Shown here one piece after another: positions 1 through 8,481 of a stretch of DNA of 64,000 nt. Source of the stretch: Flectobacillus major DSM 103 (GTDB lineage Bacteria > Bacteroidota > Bacteroidia > Cytophagales > Spirosomataceae); assembly GCF_000427405.1 (NCBI RefSeq), contig NZ_KE386491.1, positions 3,600,790 through 3,664,789 of the forward strand, written 5' to 3'. The notes below the pieces were generated by a model. That model was not told the DNA's origin. It did no database searches and saw only the letters and a program-made list of their open reading frames with translations. A program made the position numbers and the translations under genes. Position 1 is the first letter of the stretch. The number at the start of each line of letters is the position of its first letter.

Positions 1-1
1 T

Positions 2-55
2 CGTACCAATATCAACGAGGTTATTTACGATGCCATCAAACGAGGTATTAAGTAA
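2..55 (+). CDS. C-terminal end of an unknown protein (partial)
   Basis: The window opens inside what may be a reading frame: frame 2 runs without a stop for 17 codons, ends INEVIYDAIKRGIK, and stops at TAA (53-55). The residue composition looks like a genuine protein end. A strong hairpin follows about 65 bases later, as expected after a gene. Too little remains to name a family. The other two forward frames are less protein-like. This is an inference from composition only. Confidence 0.3.
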   Translation, partial: RTNINEVIYDAIKRGIK

Positions 56-121
56 TAAGGTTTGTAATTAGAAAATGAGAGGATTTGAAGATTTTATAAA
101 CTTCATTTCGAGCTAATTGCT

Positions 122-170
122 AAAGTGCCTTAGATATAAAAATTTTTATTTGTTGTATCTAAGGCACTTT
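122..170 (+). terminator. Intrinsic terminator-like hairpin
   Basis: A perfect 15-bp inverted repeat (122-136 with 156-170) surrounds a 19-base AT-rich loop. The right arm ends in TTT and is followed by another T. It would terminate the gene that ends at 55. Confidence 0.6.
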
Positions 171-251
171 TACCTTACTTACATTAATATTCTTTAATTA
201 TCAGTCAGTTTGTCACTGACACGATGAAGTCATCTTGACTTTTGTAGCACC

Positions 252-499
252 ATGAAAAGGTTGCTAATATTTGTTTTGCGAACCATACCAAGAAACTTTT
301 TTATATACCACGTACTCGGCAAAGATATAATAGACTCAGCAAAAATTGGTCACTTAGCTGTAAAAAGACGAGGGTTTAAACCACAAAACCACCTTTGTGA
401 GAGCATTAACTGCATTCTTTATAAATTAAAGACTGCCAACCGCATTGTGGGGTTCAATGGTATTTACTACCTACCAAAAGCTTATTCATTACTCATAAA
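252..499 (+). pseudogene. Decayed IS5-type (DUF4096) transposase, N-terminal fragment
   Basis: Translation from ATG 252 gives KRGFK and then ILYKLKT (up to base 434), which are the conserved start of the DUF4096 region of IS5-family transposases. In intact members this is followed directly by GVQW..LP.KSLF. Here those residues (GVQWYLLPTKSLF) occur in another frame, starting at base 449, after 14 extra bases (435-448). The second frame then stops at 500-502. No DDE catalytic domain can be recognised downstream before the next gene at 637, and no terminal repeats were found. The fragment is therefore a relic with an internal 14-base insertion or scramble and a lost 3' part. The family assignment rests on remembered motif order, not on a search. 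Confidence 0.5.
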
Positions 500-636
500 T
501 AGTACATCAACTGCAATATTAGCATGAATAGAGAGTTTATTACATACAACGCTTTCAGGTTGGATAGGGTTTAACATTATCGCATTAATTGTGATAGCAA
601 TTAAGTAAATTAAAAGCCCAGATGACCCATAATTTA

Positions 637-3282
637 TCAAAGCGTAAAAATCAGTTTTGTCCATATCTGTCTCGGACGAAGTCTAAAATTAGTGGATATA
701 AACGAATTATCTGAAAAGCTCAAAGTCTGAAAATTCATTTCATTAGTTAAGTTTTGAAAGAATAAACTCAAATCAACATTTCCTTTTTTAAAATGATAAT
801 TTGCCACACAATCCATCAAAAAATAACGCTGAAGTTGATTTTGCTCATCGTCAATTTGATATTTATTGGCTTCAATACCAAAAGTTAGATTTGGGGAAGG
901 AAGAAAGTCAATCTTAGTTTTGAAGTTTAATTGCTCAAAGGTATTTCTAGTATTCAGTGTTTCTGTTTTAACAGAATTCGATGAATGTATAGCGTTAACA
1001 TCAAATTGTAGCCGAAGCCATTTCTTTGGATTTGAATTTATAATCAACGCTATAATATTGCTCTTATTTTCAATTTTTGCGGGCTGATTATTAGAAAATA
1101 GTCTTACAGAATTTCTTACTTCGTTACTATTACTAATGGTTAATTTAGTTTTTATGGTATGAAAATATTTACTGGTTTGTAAAAATCCATTGAAATTTTG
1201 GGTTGTATTATCGGATGCAATTCTAACCTGTTTGATATAAATTCCATCATTGGTTTGTTCTTTTAAAAGATTGCTCTGAACTTCTCCGAATCCAATAACG
1301 GCATTCATAAACCAGAAGTGAATCATATTTTTAAAATTCAACCTTAAACTTACAGAGTGTCGTTGGTTATCAGGAATTTGCCCTACGTTTCGTTCAATAT
1401 TTCGATAATTTGTCAATAAAAAAGACTTATAAAAGTCATCTATTTCAGCGATGTTATACTTGAAATTATACTTAAAAGTGGTACTCCATTTCGCAGAAAA
1501 AATATAGGTCATAGAGAGATTTGGCTCAATAACAAAACGATTCTTCTCAAGATTTAACCAGTTTATAGAACTCACAGGCAAAGCAAAGTTAATTTTTAAG
1601 TTCTCCTTATTTACAGTATAGCCCATCTCACCAAATACTCGCCAGTAGGAAAGACTTTGATTATTTGAAAGTAGAGAAGAATCTCCAATGAGTTTCGCAG
1701 AAGAAAATCCCGATAAATTTGAAAATAGGCTTTGGTCCGAATATTCAGCTCCTATTTTAGTATTTAGTTTCAACTTTTTGTTAGCTAAAAAATTGGTATA
1801 AAAACTGAAAAAAGACTTTCTTAATCTTAAATCTTGCAAGGTATTTTGTTTCAAGGTTTGATTGTTTGAAAGGACATTCAAGTTCTGAGGAGAATTCAAA
1901 TAATAACCCAATGCCTTAAATTCAATTATATTACCCGATGCGGATTTCTGCTGGATTTTCAATTCATCCGAAATCCATTGGGTATCGTATTGGTTTTGTT
2001 GATTTATGTTTTGCGTTTTTCCAAGGTTATCATTTTCTAGGATGCCTTCAGCATTTTGCCAACCCGCTTTTACAAACAATTTATTGCTGAAGTAATAGTT
2101 AGGCTGATTAGCTATGGTTGATAAAGTACCCTCTAACTGATTAATATTCTTTATATTATTTTGCTTTTCTGTAACCAAAAGTGTATCATTTCCCAAAAAG
2201 TATCGACTTTCAAGCCAGCCTTGATTTGCCTGTTTATCCTTCAAATACTCAATGTTTAAAACTATATCATATTTTTTTTTGAGCGTCCAAAGATTTTTGG
2301 ATGTGAAAAGGCGACTCTGATTAAAGTTTAAATATTTTTGATTGACAGGTGGCTTACTAAATTCAATAATTGATAAAAGCGGATGCAAAACCTTTTGAAA
2401 TAAATACTGTGGACTTACATCTATCAAGTCTTCAATCGTAAGAGATTGCGTTGATGAAAGTAAATCAGTTCCAACGTTATTGTTTTTAATAACACTAAAG
2501 GACTGGTTATTTTTTGTAATCTTGATTAGATTTAAGCTATTATCGTACAGAACATTTTCTTCATCAAAACCACCACCAAAATGTGCCGTTTTTATCCATT
2601 TTGCTTTTACAGATTCTTTAAAAATAACATTCATCCCCGCTTTGGGGGAATAAACTATATCTTTCAGCACACTTATAGGCTGATGATTTTCAAGAATTTC
2701 AACCCGTTCAATATCTTGCCAACGGAAATTGTCATTGGCAATTTTATACTTCCCTTCAAACAAGTCCTTGCCTTCAGTATAATATTTATTGATGGGTTCG
2801 CCATTGTATTTTATCGTTCCATTTTCGCTGAGTTCAATACCTGGGAGTTTTTTAAGAACATCACCTAAACTTCGGTCTGTATTATTTCCAAATTGTTTAA
2901 TATCATAAGCAATAGTATCGTGACTGATGCGGACAGGAGGAGTTTTCACAATCACTTCTTTTAGTTCGATTGCTTGCGGAGTGAGGATAAAATCTTGAAT
3001 TAAATTGTTTTTTTTAATGATTCTTTCTTGCGTAGCAAAGCCCATAGAAGCCACTACAAGCTTAATGGTGTCAGATAAAAAAGGCTTATCAAATCGAAAT
3101 TGTCCCTTTGAGTCAGTAATGGCAAAGGACTGAATAATATCTTTTGGGGACTTGTACGCCCTAATACTTACCCCTTGAAGAGGATGCTGTTGAGAATCCA
3201 TAACACGACCCGACAGCAACTGAGAAAACCCCGAAAAATGTAATAATGTTGATAAAAACGCTACAGTACTTATCTTCTTCAT
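637..3282 (-). CDS. TonB-receptor-like outer-membrane beta-barrel protein with carboxypeptidase-regulatory-like domain
   Basis: An 881-residue exported protein. Residues 1-20 form a signal peptide (MKKISTVAFLSTLLHFSGFSQ). A carboxypeptidase-regulatory-like beta-sandwich follows (about 22-110, starting SGRVMDSQQHPLQGVSI), then a plug-like region with LKKLPGIELSENGTI and YYTEGKDLFEGKY (about 125-220), then a long region of alternating aromatic strands that fits a 600-residue outer-membrane barrel. The C-terminus ends in a strand with hydrophobic last residues (WTKLIFTL), as barrel proteins do. It lies 8 bases downstream of a GLPGLI-family gene, and such pairs are common in Bacteroidota. Known relatives are annotated as TonB-dependent receptors or outer-membrane beta-barrel proteins. 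The substrate is unknown; a clear Ton box was not seen. The link to the upstream peptide gene is an inference from position. Confidence 0.85.
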   Translation of the reverse strand: MKKISTVAFLSTLLHFSGFSQLLSGRVMDSQQHPLQGVSIRAYKSPKDIIQSFAITDSKGQFRFDKPFLSDTIKLVVASMGFATQERIIKKNNLIQDFILTPQAIELKEVIVKTPPVRISHDTIAYDIKQFGNNTDRSLGDVLKKLPGIELSENGTIKYNGEPINKYYTEGKDLFEGKYKIANDNFRWQDIERVEILENHQPISVLKDIVYSPKAGMNVIFKESVKAKWIKTAHFGGGFDEENVLYDNSLNLIKITKNNQSFSVIKNNNVGTDLLSSTQSLTIEDLIDVSPQYLFQKVLHPLLSIIEFSKPPVNQKYLNFNQSRLFTSKNLWTLKKKYDIVLNIEYLKDKQANQGWLESRYFLGNDTLLVTEKQNNIKNINQLEGTLSTIANQPNYYFSNKLFVKAGWQNAEGILENDNLGKTQNINQQNQYDTQWISDELKIQQKSASGNIIEFKALGYYLNSPQNLNVLSNNQTLKQNTLQDLRLRKSFFSFYTNFLANKKLKLNTKIGAEYSDQSLFSNLSGFSSAKLIGDSSLLSNNQSLSYWRVFGEMGYTVNKENLKINFALPVSSINWLNLEKNRFVIEPNLSMTYIFSAKWSTTFKYNFKYNIAEIDDFYKSFLLTNYRNIERNVGQIPDNQRHSVSLRLNFKNMIHFWFMNAVIGFGEVQSNLLKEQTNDGIYIKQVRIASDNTTQNFNGFLQTSKYFHTIKTKLTISNSNEVRNSVRLFSNNQPAKIENKSNIIALIINSNPKKWLRLQFDVNAIHSSNSVKTETLNTRNTFEQLNFKTKIDFLPSPNLTFGIEANKYQIDDEQNQLQRYFLMDCVANYHFKKGNVDLSLFFQNLTNEMNFQTLSFSDNSFISTNFRLRPRQIWTKLIFTL

Positions 3283-3290
3283 CCAACCTA

Positions 3291-4100
3291 TTATTTCTCA
3301 GTAAGTTCCATTGGATTATATGAACGTTTGGGTAAACTTGTGGGGAGGGATTCAAACGTAAAGCCATTTCGACCATCACTTAAAAACGGTAATGGATCTT
3401 CATTAAATTGCTTTCTTAATTTTAAATATTCTTCTCTTGATACTTTTTGTATTTTACTATTAGAAGAAATTAAAATATCTCTATTTATTTTTTCGATTCC
3501 AATACACGAAAAACTATAGTGCCCCTTACTTTCTTCAACTTTTAATATTAGCCCGGGTAAACCTGTAAATTTCCAAGGTCCTTCACTAATATTAATTTCT
3601 GGGGTAAACCATGCTTCATAACTACGTCCCCTAAACTGGCAAATTGCCTTTTGACAAATGTAATTCAAAACTCGCAAAGTATCTTCTTTAATTTCCCAAC
3701 TGATATTAGGTACAGGTTCTAGATAGGAGTAATTAAATATTCCTAAATTTTCAAAAGTAGTTAATTGCTTGGTGTCAGTATTTTTGAGAATAACCCTATC
3801 TTTTCCTCTTCTATTTTTGGGGATATTTAACTGGCTCAAATCAAACATCCCCGTTTTTTTTACTTGTTCCTCCAAGTTTTTTTTTGTTTCTGCAAGTGAA
3901 ATACTATAAAACCTACTTTGCATTTTGCCTATTTCTAAGCCCATTACATCATAGTTTTTTTTCGATAAATCTGTGGTATCTGCAACAGACGTTTCATTAT
4001 ATCTAACCATTAAGTATGCTTTATCTACGATTGTTTGAGCAAAACAAGAAGTAGAAACATTAAAGCAAACAAATAGTGAAATTGAAAATGATAATTTCAT
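3291..4100 (-). CDS. GLPGLI family protein, exported
   Basis: The family-defining motif GLPGLI is present inside WKFTGLPGLILKV, preceded by an AWFTPEI segment, which is the usual arrangement in this Bacteroidota-specific family of exported proteins of unknown function. From the Met at 4100 it encodes 269 residues with a signal peptide (MKLSFSISLFVCFNVSTSCFAQ); two in-frame Mets lie upstream (4112, 4127), but 4100 places the signal peptide best. It is co-directional with, and 8 bases upstream of, the outer-membrane barrel gene, so the two are almost certainly co-transcribed. Upstream lies a hairpin and then the small secreted peptide gene. The function is not established; periplasmic or surface location follows from the signal peptide. 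Confidence 0.85.
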   Translation of the reverse strand: MKLSFSISLFVCFNVSTSCFAQTIVDKAYLMVRYNETSVADTTDLSKKNYDVMGLEIGKMQSRFYSISLAETKKNLEEQVKKTGMFDLSQLNIPKNRRGKDRVILKNTDTKQLTTFENLGIFNYSYLEPVPNISWEIKEDTLRVLNYICQKAICQFRGRSYEAWFTPEINISEGPWKFTGLPGLILKVEESKGHYSFSCIGIEKINRDILISSNSKIQKVSREEYLKLRKQFNEDPLPFLSDGRNGFTFESLPTSLPKRSYNPMELTEK

Positions 4101-4132
4101 GATTGTATTCATAAAAATTTGGAGCATTTTTA

Positions 4133-4174
4133 AAAAGATATAATAAATTCCTTATTGCATTTATTATATCTTTT
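4133..4174 (-). terminator. Hairpin between the peptide gene and the GLPGLI gene
   Basis: A perfect 15-bp inverted repeat (4133-4147 with 4160-4174) with a 12-base loop. On the minus strand the distal arm ends in TTTT and is followed by a further T-rich stretch. It lies downstream of the small peptide gene and just upstream of the GLPGLI gene, so it can act as a partial terminator that makes the peptide mRNA more abundant, or as an mRNA-stabilising 3' structure. Confidence 0.65.
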
Positions 4175-4260
4175 CGGATTAGAAAATACTACCCCACAAA
4201 GATATGCGTCTGCGTTGAGTGTCTTAGTCAATATAAGGTAGATTTGTCAAACATCGAAGC

Positions 4261-4524
4261 TTATGATTCACAAGTAGCCGCCTCTGCCACGAGTATCTTA
4301 TCAATTATTTCTTGCAAAGTGTCCCCACAAGCCCATCCTCTAGGACCACAAGAAAGAGTTACTGAAACACATGAAACTACTTTCGCAGATTGCTTACTTT
4401 GTCTGTGATGTACTGTTTTTGTATTTAATTTTTTAGACTTAATCGCCTTTACATTAGATTTTGCCATTGTCCCAAAAGACAATAAAACAGTACAAATAAC
4501 ACTTAGAATTAACTTTTTTTTAAT
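4261..4524 (-). CDS. Small secreted Cys-rich peptide, unknown family
   Basis: The frame encodes a hydrophobic, lysine-led segment (KKKLILSVICTVLLSFGTMA) that is a convincing signal peptide, then a basic linker and a C-terminal part with four Cys (CVSVTLSC, GWAC, ATCES). The first ATG (4467) lies after the signal core, and a TTG (4482) lies inside it. The reading frame is open back to a stop (TAA, 4540-4542) with no ATG, GTG or TTG before the lysines. The coordinates given start at an ATT (4522-4524) directly before the lysines, giving 87 residues. A frameshift in the 8-A run at 4514-4521 is the alternative. A promoter lies about 80 bases upstream and a hairpin follows. I do not recognise the family. 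It could be a secreted signalling or antimicrobial-type peptide, but that is speculation. Confidence 0.6.
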   Translation of the reverse strand: MKKKLILSVICTVLLSFGTMAKSNVKAIKSKKLNTKTVHHRQSKQSAKVVSCVSVTLSCGPRGWACGDTLQEIIDKILVAEAATCES

Positions 4525-4607
4525 ATCTTTTGTTAAGTTTTAATTATGAAAAGATTAAGACCTATAAGCCCCATCAGGTCATCAAACTACGGTGGGGTTT
4601 ACTTATT

Positions 4608-4639
4608 CAAAGGTATGAAGGTTTCTTCTGTAATATCAA
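4608..4639 (-). promoter_or_regulatory. Bacteroidota-type promoter for the peptide gene
   Basis: On the minus strand TACCTTTG (4608-4615) matches the TAnnTTTG -7 element, with TTG (4637-4639) 21 bases upstream as a -33 element. The predicted start near 4601 gives a leader of about 75-80 bases. This leader contains a GC-rich inverted repeat (around 4567-4600) of unknown role. Confidence 0.5.
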
Positions 4640-4664
4640 CTAGTACTGCTACTGAAATTACGTA

Positions 4665-4714
4665 AGTAAGAGTACTGAAATTTCAACTAATGTCAATATT
4701 TTAGTACTCTTACT
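4665..4714 (-). terminator. Hairpin overlapping the end of the response regulator gene
   Basis: A perfect 12-bp inverted repeat (4665-4676 with 4703-4714) straddles the stop codon of the response regulator. It could end that transcript and separate it from the peptide promoter. It lacks a clear U tract, so the role is uncertain. Confidence 0.4.
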
Positions 4715-5328
4715 AAATATTGTGCTATACCTATTAATGTATATTTAGAAGGTAATTGTAGTTTTTTACGAATAGAAAGCCTGTGAGATTCTACTGTCCT
4801 TGGGGAAATAAATAGCTTCATAGCAATTTCAGTTGTCATACTCCCTTCTGCAACTAATACTAAAACTCTCATTTCCGCTTCACTCAAAATTGAACTATTT
4901 TTTACCGCTGTTCTCAAAACTTCAGTTGGAAAATTTTCAAAGCTTTGGTTGTTCATACCCACTAAAATAAGAGCCTTTCGAGTGGCTTGTTCAAAACGTT
5001 CAGGTAACACTGGTTTTTGTAGATAATCTACAGCGCTAAATTGTATTGCTTCAATGATTCTTTCGACATAAGCAGAAATAAAAATAACCTGTGTTTGCTC
5101 ATGAAAACGTAAACTCTCATATAAATCAATACCCGATAGCCTCGGCATATTAATGTCGGTAATCAATAAATCAGTAGGAGATTTAAGAAGATAAGCTAAT
5201 GCTTCAAGTGGATTAATGAAAGTCGCTTTTAGCTCCAAATAAGGAATTTGATTTATGTAGTGGATAAGTATATCTAAGTTAGACTGTTCATCATCCACAA
5301 GAACACAGGTGAGAATTTTAGGTGTCAT
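4693..5328 (-). CDS. NarL/LuxR-type response regulator
   Basis: A 211-residue two-domain response regulator. The receiver domain (about 6-120) has the acidic pair D12/D13, the phosphoacceptor D58 in LLITDINMP, S85 in FISAY, and K105 in DYLQKP. The C-terminal GerE-type helix-turn-helix (about 148-205) has the typical LSEAEMRVLVLVAEG and RTVESHRLSIRKKL pattern. It would bind DNA when phosphorylated. No sensor kinase gene is adjacent, so it is an orphan here. It lies just upstream of, and on the same strand as, the secreted peptide/GLPGLI/barrel set, so it may regulate it; this is inferred from position only. A hairpin at its end suggests a separate transcript. Confidence 0.9.
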   Translation of the reverse strand: MTPKILTCVLVDDEQSNLDILIHYINQIPYLELKATFINPLEALAYLLKSPTDLLITDINMPRLSGIDLYESLRFHEQTQVIFISAYVERIIEAIQFSAVDYLQKPVLPERFEQATRKALILVGMNNQSFENFPTEVLRTAVKNSSILSEAEMRVLVLVAEGSMTTEIAMKLFISPRTVESHRLSIRKKLQLPSKYTLIGIAQYLVRVLKY

Positions 5329-5354
5329 TTTCTTTAATTTTGTAGATTTTCAAA

Positions 5355-5386
5355 CAAAAATAATAAAATTATACATTTCAAAAATA
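5355..5386 (-). promoter_or_regulatory. Two -7-like elements upstream of the response regulator
   Basis: On the minus strand, TATTTTTG occurs twice (5355-5362 and 5379-5386), and both fit TAnnTTTG. Neither has an ideally spaced -33 TTTG, and the region is AT-rich, so chance matches are possible. Confidence 0.3.
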
Positions 5387-5612
5387 CAATACTTTTTCTT
5401 AGAAACCCTGACAACTATTATTTGGTGCGTTTATTTAATGAAATTCATCACTGGTTCAAGTCTGTGACTTTGACCTATTCTTTCAAAAGTTTACAACTTT
5501 AGTATTCTTTAATGACCATCTAGTTCCTCACCAACACTATGTGATGATAGGGACAAAAAAACAAACTTTAGTGCCTACAACCTACTAACATAAATTTAAC
5601 TTCTACAAAAAC

Positions 5613-6074
5613 ATGAAAAAGTACTTTTAGCTTTTCGCCTTCTTATCTTAATTTTTTGTCATCAGGAATTTTACCTTACAGAGGGTCTGGGGTTTTGATA
5701 TTGATGAAAACTTTTTAAGTATTGCCTCCTATAGAGTACATGCACCATTTCGTGCGAGTTTACATAAAATTACGATTGTAAGGATATCAGGAAAATGAAG
5801 CCTTACTATCCATTACAAACTCTTATAATAAGTCCTCTTGCTATGATAGAAAAGAAGAGTGGGATAACTCTGAAACGTTAACTCCATTTATAGCCCTAAA
5901 AAAGGCAAAGTCGGAAAAAAAATTATCGCAGAAGACAGCTCAGCACCAATAGAACTCTACAATATTGTACTAATAGCTCAAGATGCACTTAAAGCTCTTA
6001 ACAAGGGAGTTCCACTAGAGAAATTATATATCCGAGTAGAACTCTATCAATATAAAATTCCATTATTCTTGTAA
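5613..6074 (+). pseudogene. Decayed gene for an exported protein of unknown function
   Basis: From ATG 5613 the frame starts MKKYF, hits TAG at 5628 and soon after TAA, then reads on as WGFDIDENFLSIASYRVHAPF up to a TGA near 5795. Protein-like sequence continues in another frame (NKSSCYDRKEEWDNSETLTP, then FIALKKAKSEKK) and, after an A-run near 5920, in a third frame (KIIAEDSSAPIELYNIVLIA... to KIPLFL, stop at 6072-6074). Together these look like one gene of roughly 150 codons with two nonsense codons and two frameshifts. The residues are coherent and plausible in each segment, but I do not recognise the family. No intact ORF spans it. Confidence 0.55.
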
Positions 6075-6148
6075 CTCTTTCTCAAAGTGTCATATATATA
6101 ATAGAGTCATATTTGATTTTTCAGTTATATCTATGACGCTTTTGATAT

Positions 6149-6199
6149 GAAAATACATCCTAACTACCAAGTATATATCAGTCGTCAGAATGTATTTTC
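6149..6199 (-). terminator. Hairpin after the peroxiredoxin-like gene
   Basis: A perfect 10-bp inverted repeat (6149-6158 with 6190-6199) starts 7 bases beyond the stop codon of the minus-strand gene. The distal arm ends in TTTTC on the minus strand. The loop is long (31 bases). Confidence 0.45.
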
Positions 6200-6205
6200 C
6201 TCAAC

Positions 6206-6781
6206 CTACAAACTTCCCAAAATATCCTTGATAGCGGCTCTTTCCTTGTAGTTTTCGTCAAAATGCACAAAGGTTATTTTGCCAGACTGGTCAATCACAT
6301 ACGTAGCAGGTACGGGCAATTGCCAATCGCCCTGTATTTTGGCCAAATCTAATCCATAGCCCTTATATTTCTGTTGATTGGGTGTTGTCATCGTGTACAA
6401 TACATTCCAATCTTTCATAATTTGGCGGTCTTTGTCATAAATAATCGAAAAAGACGCTTTAGTTTTTTCTACAGCCTTCCCAATAGCCTCCTCTGGCTCA
6501 GGCGTAATGGCAATAACCCGAACCCCTTTTTTCTCAAATTCGGGCAAAGCCTCCTCTAGTTGGCTCATGTATTTGTTACAATAAGGACACCACGCCCCTC
6601 GATAAAACATCACTACTACTTTACCCTTGGCCAAAAGCTTGGGCAGGCTAATAGAATTGCCTTTGTGGTCGTTTCCAGAAAGAGCTGGAGCTTGCTGCCC
6701 AACCTTCAGAGCTTGTGGCTCACCTTGTGCTTTTACTAACAAACTACTGATAGTCAGGCACATCAAAAATAAAAACTTCAT
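6206..6781 (-). CDS. Exported peroxiredoxin-like (AhpC/TSA) protein
   Basis: A 191-residue thioredoxin-fold protein with an N-terminal signal peptide (MKFLFLMCLTISSLLVKAQ), so it acts outside the cytoplasm. The redox site is FYRGAWCPYC with Cys65 and Cys68, typical of the peroxiredoxin-like AhpC/TSA branch. Other landmarks are VIAITPEP, the SIIYDKD segment, and VPATYVIDQSGKI, which is the conserved cis-Pro region followed by the family's central strand. It probably reduces peroxides or disulfides in the periplasm, but whether it is a true peroxidase cannot be told from sequence. It is transcribed away from glyA as a single gene ending at a hairpin. Confidence 0.85.
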   Translation of the reverse strand: MKFLFLMCLTISSLLVKAQGEPQALKVGQQAPALSGNDHKGNSISLPKLLAKGKVVVMFYRGAWCPYCNKYMSQLEEALPEFEKKGVRVIAITPEPEEAIGKAVEKTKASFSIIYDKDRQIMKDWNVLYTMTTPNQQKYKGYGLDLAKIQGDWQLPVPATYVIDQSGKITFVHFDENYKERAAIKDILGSL

Positions 6782-6921
6782 ATAGATTTTCGGTTTAAAT
6801 AAATTTGAAACAAAGATGAAATATTAAAAATTATGAAAATGTAATTTGGCTGACAAATGAAAAAATGTTTTTACAATCCATTTTTTAAGAGTATTTTTAC
6901 TGAGTAAATACAAAAAAGCAC

Positions 6922-6963
6922 AGGGTTTTATCATTATTTAATGATTAATTAATACAAAACCCT
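6922..6963 (+). promoter_or_regulatory. Hairpin in the leader of glyA
   Basis: An 8-bp inverted repeat (6922-6929 with 6956-6963) encloses a second inverted repeat (6930-6935 with 6940-6945). It ends 33 bases before the glyA start. It does not match a riboswitch that I know, and has no U tract on the plus strand. Confidence 0.3.
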
Positions 6964-6996
6964 TGCATACACAATCACTCAATCACAATTTGCGAA

Positions 6997-8289
6997 ATGG
7001 CAACAGCAACTTTCACGCTCGAAAGAGATACTGAAATTTTCAATTTGATTAACCAAGAAGCACACCGCCAAGAATTTGGTATTGAACTTATTGCTTCAGA
7101 AAACTTCACATCAAAACAAGTAATGGAAGCACAAGGCTCTGTGCTTACAAACAAATATGCAGAGGGTCTTCCGGGCAAACGTTACTATGGTGGCTGTGAA
7201 GTAGTTGACCAAATCGAAACTATCGCTATCGAACGTGCCAAAGCTCTTTTTGGTGCTTCATGGGCCAACGTGCAGCCACACTCTGGTGCACAAGCTAATG
7301 CAGCTGTATTTTTGTCTTTCTTGAACCCAGGCGACAAAATCCTTGGTTTCAACTTAGCACATGGTGGTCACCTTTCACACGGCTCACCAGTGAATTTTTC
7401 AGGTAAATATTTCCAACCATTTTTTTATGGTGTAGAGGAAGAAACAGGTTTGATTGATTGGGATAAAGTAGAAGCAACAGCATTGAAAGAGCGTCCAAGA
7501 TTAATTATCTGTGGAGCCTCTGCTTATTCTCGTGATTGGGATTATGCTCGTTTGCGTACTATTGCCGACCAAGTTGGAGCGTTGTTATTGGCCGATATTT
7601 CTCACCCTTCTGCATTGATTGCAAAAGGCTTGTTGAACAACCCAATGCAGCATTGTCATATCGTAACTACTACAACCCACAAAACTTTGCGTGGCCCTCG
7701 TGGTGGTTTGATTATGATGGGACAAGATTTTGAAAACCCTTTTGGATTTACGACATTGAAAGGTGATTTGAAAATGATGTCAGCTTGTTTGGACGGTGCT
7801 GTATTCCCAGGAACACAAGGTGGCCCATTAGAGCACGTAATTGCAGCCAAAGCTGTAGCTTTTGGCGAGGCATTGACCGACGACTTCCAAGCTTATGCTG
7901 AACAAGTGAAGAAAAACGCCTTGGTAATGGCTCAAGCATTTGTTGACAAAGGATACAAAATTATTTCGGGTGGTACAGACAACCACTTGATGTTGATTGA
8001 CCTTCGTCCAAAAGGATTGACTGGTAAATTGGCCGAAAATACATTGGTTAAAGCAGACATTACTATCAACAAAAACATGGTACCATTCGACGACAAATCG
8101 CCGTTTGTTACTTCGGGTATGCGTGTTGGTACTGCTGCAATGACTACACGTGGTATGAAAGAAGCAGAAATGTTACATATCGTTGAGCTTATCGATAGCG
8201 TATTGATGAACCACGATAACGAAACATTTATCTCTTCTGTAAAAACAGAAGTAAATAAGTGGGTAGAAAATTTCCCTCTTTACAGATAG
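6997..8289 (+). CDS. glyA: Serine hydroxymethyltransferase
   Basis: A 430-residue PLP enzyme, of full family length, that interconverts serine and glycine while loading tetrahydrofolate with a one-carbon unit in the cytoplasm. Visible landmarks: ELIASENF near the N-terminus, [15 protein letters not shown], the QPHSGAQAN motif, and the PLP-lysine segment [14 protein letters not shown]. It uses strong codons compared with its neighbours, consistent with high expression. It stands alone with its own leader hairpin and an excellent terminator. The start is fixed by conservation of the early FNLINQE region. Confidence 0.97.
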   Translation: MATATFTLERDTEIFNLINQEAHRQEFGIELIASENFTSKQVMEAQGSVLTNKYAEGLPGKRYYGGCEVVDQIETIAIERAKALFGASWANVQPHSGAQANAAVFLSFLNPGDKILGFNLAHGGHLSHGSPVNFSGKYFQPFFYGVEEETGLIDWDKVEATALKERPRLIICGASAYSRDWDYARLRTIADQVGALLLADISHPSALIAKGLLNNPMQHCHIVTTTTHKTLRGPRGGLIMMGQDFENPFGFTTLKGDLKMMSACLDGAVFPGTQGGPLEHVIAAKAVAFGEALTDDFQAYAEQVKKNALVMAQAFVDKGYKIISGGTDNHLMLIDLRPKGLTGKLAENTLVKADITINKNMVPFDDKSPFVTSGMRVGTAAMTTRGMKEAEMLHIVELIDSVLMNHDNETFISSVKTEVNKWVENFPLYR

Positions 8290-8327
8290 TATCAAACTGT
8301 TGGTAAAAGGTAATAACACATAGCCAT

Positions 8328-8366
8328 AAAAAACCCTGACAACTACAGACGCTGTCAGGGTTTTTT
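8328..8366 (+). terminator. Intrinsic terminator of glyA
   Basis: A 13-bp perfect stem (8328-8340 with 8354-8366) rich in CCCTGAC, with a 13-base loop and T run, 38 bases after the glyA stop. Confidence 0.9.
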
Positions 8367-8481
8367 GCGTTTTTCATGTAACTTTGTAAGCAAGCAACAA
8401 GCAATAGGCTTTGAGCTGTCGGCTAAAAGTATTATACCTATTGTAGGTACAGCCCTTATAAATCTAATCATTAACTAAAGA

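Noticed and set aside
482-664. 60-residue minus-strand frame
   Set aside because: It overlaps the transposase relic and the end of the barrel gene, has no start context, and reads as shadow sequence.
6922-6963. Riboswitch in front of glyA
   Set aside because: The nested hairpins do not show the conserved core of a glycine, SAM or THF riboswitch that I could recognise.
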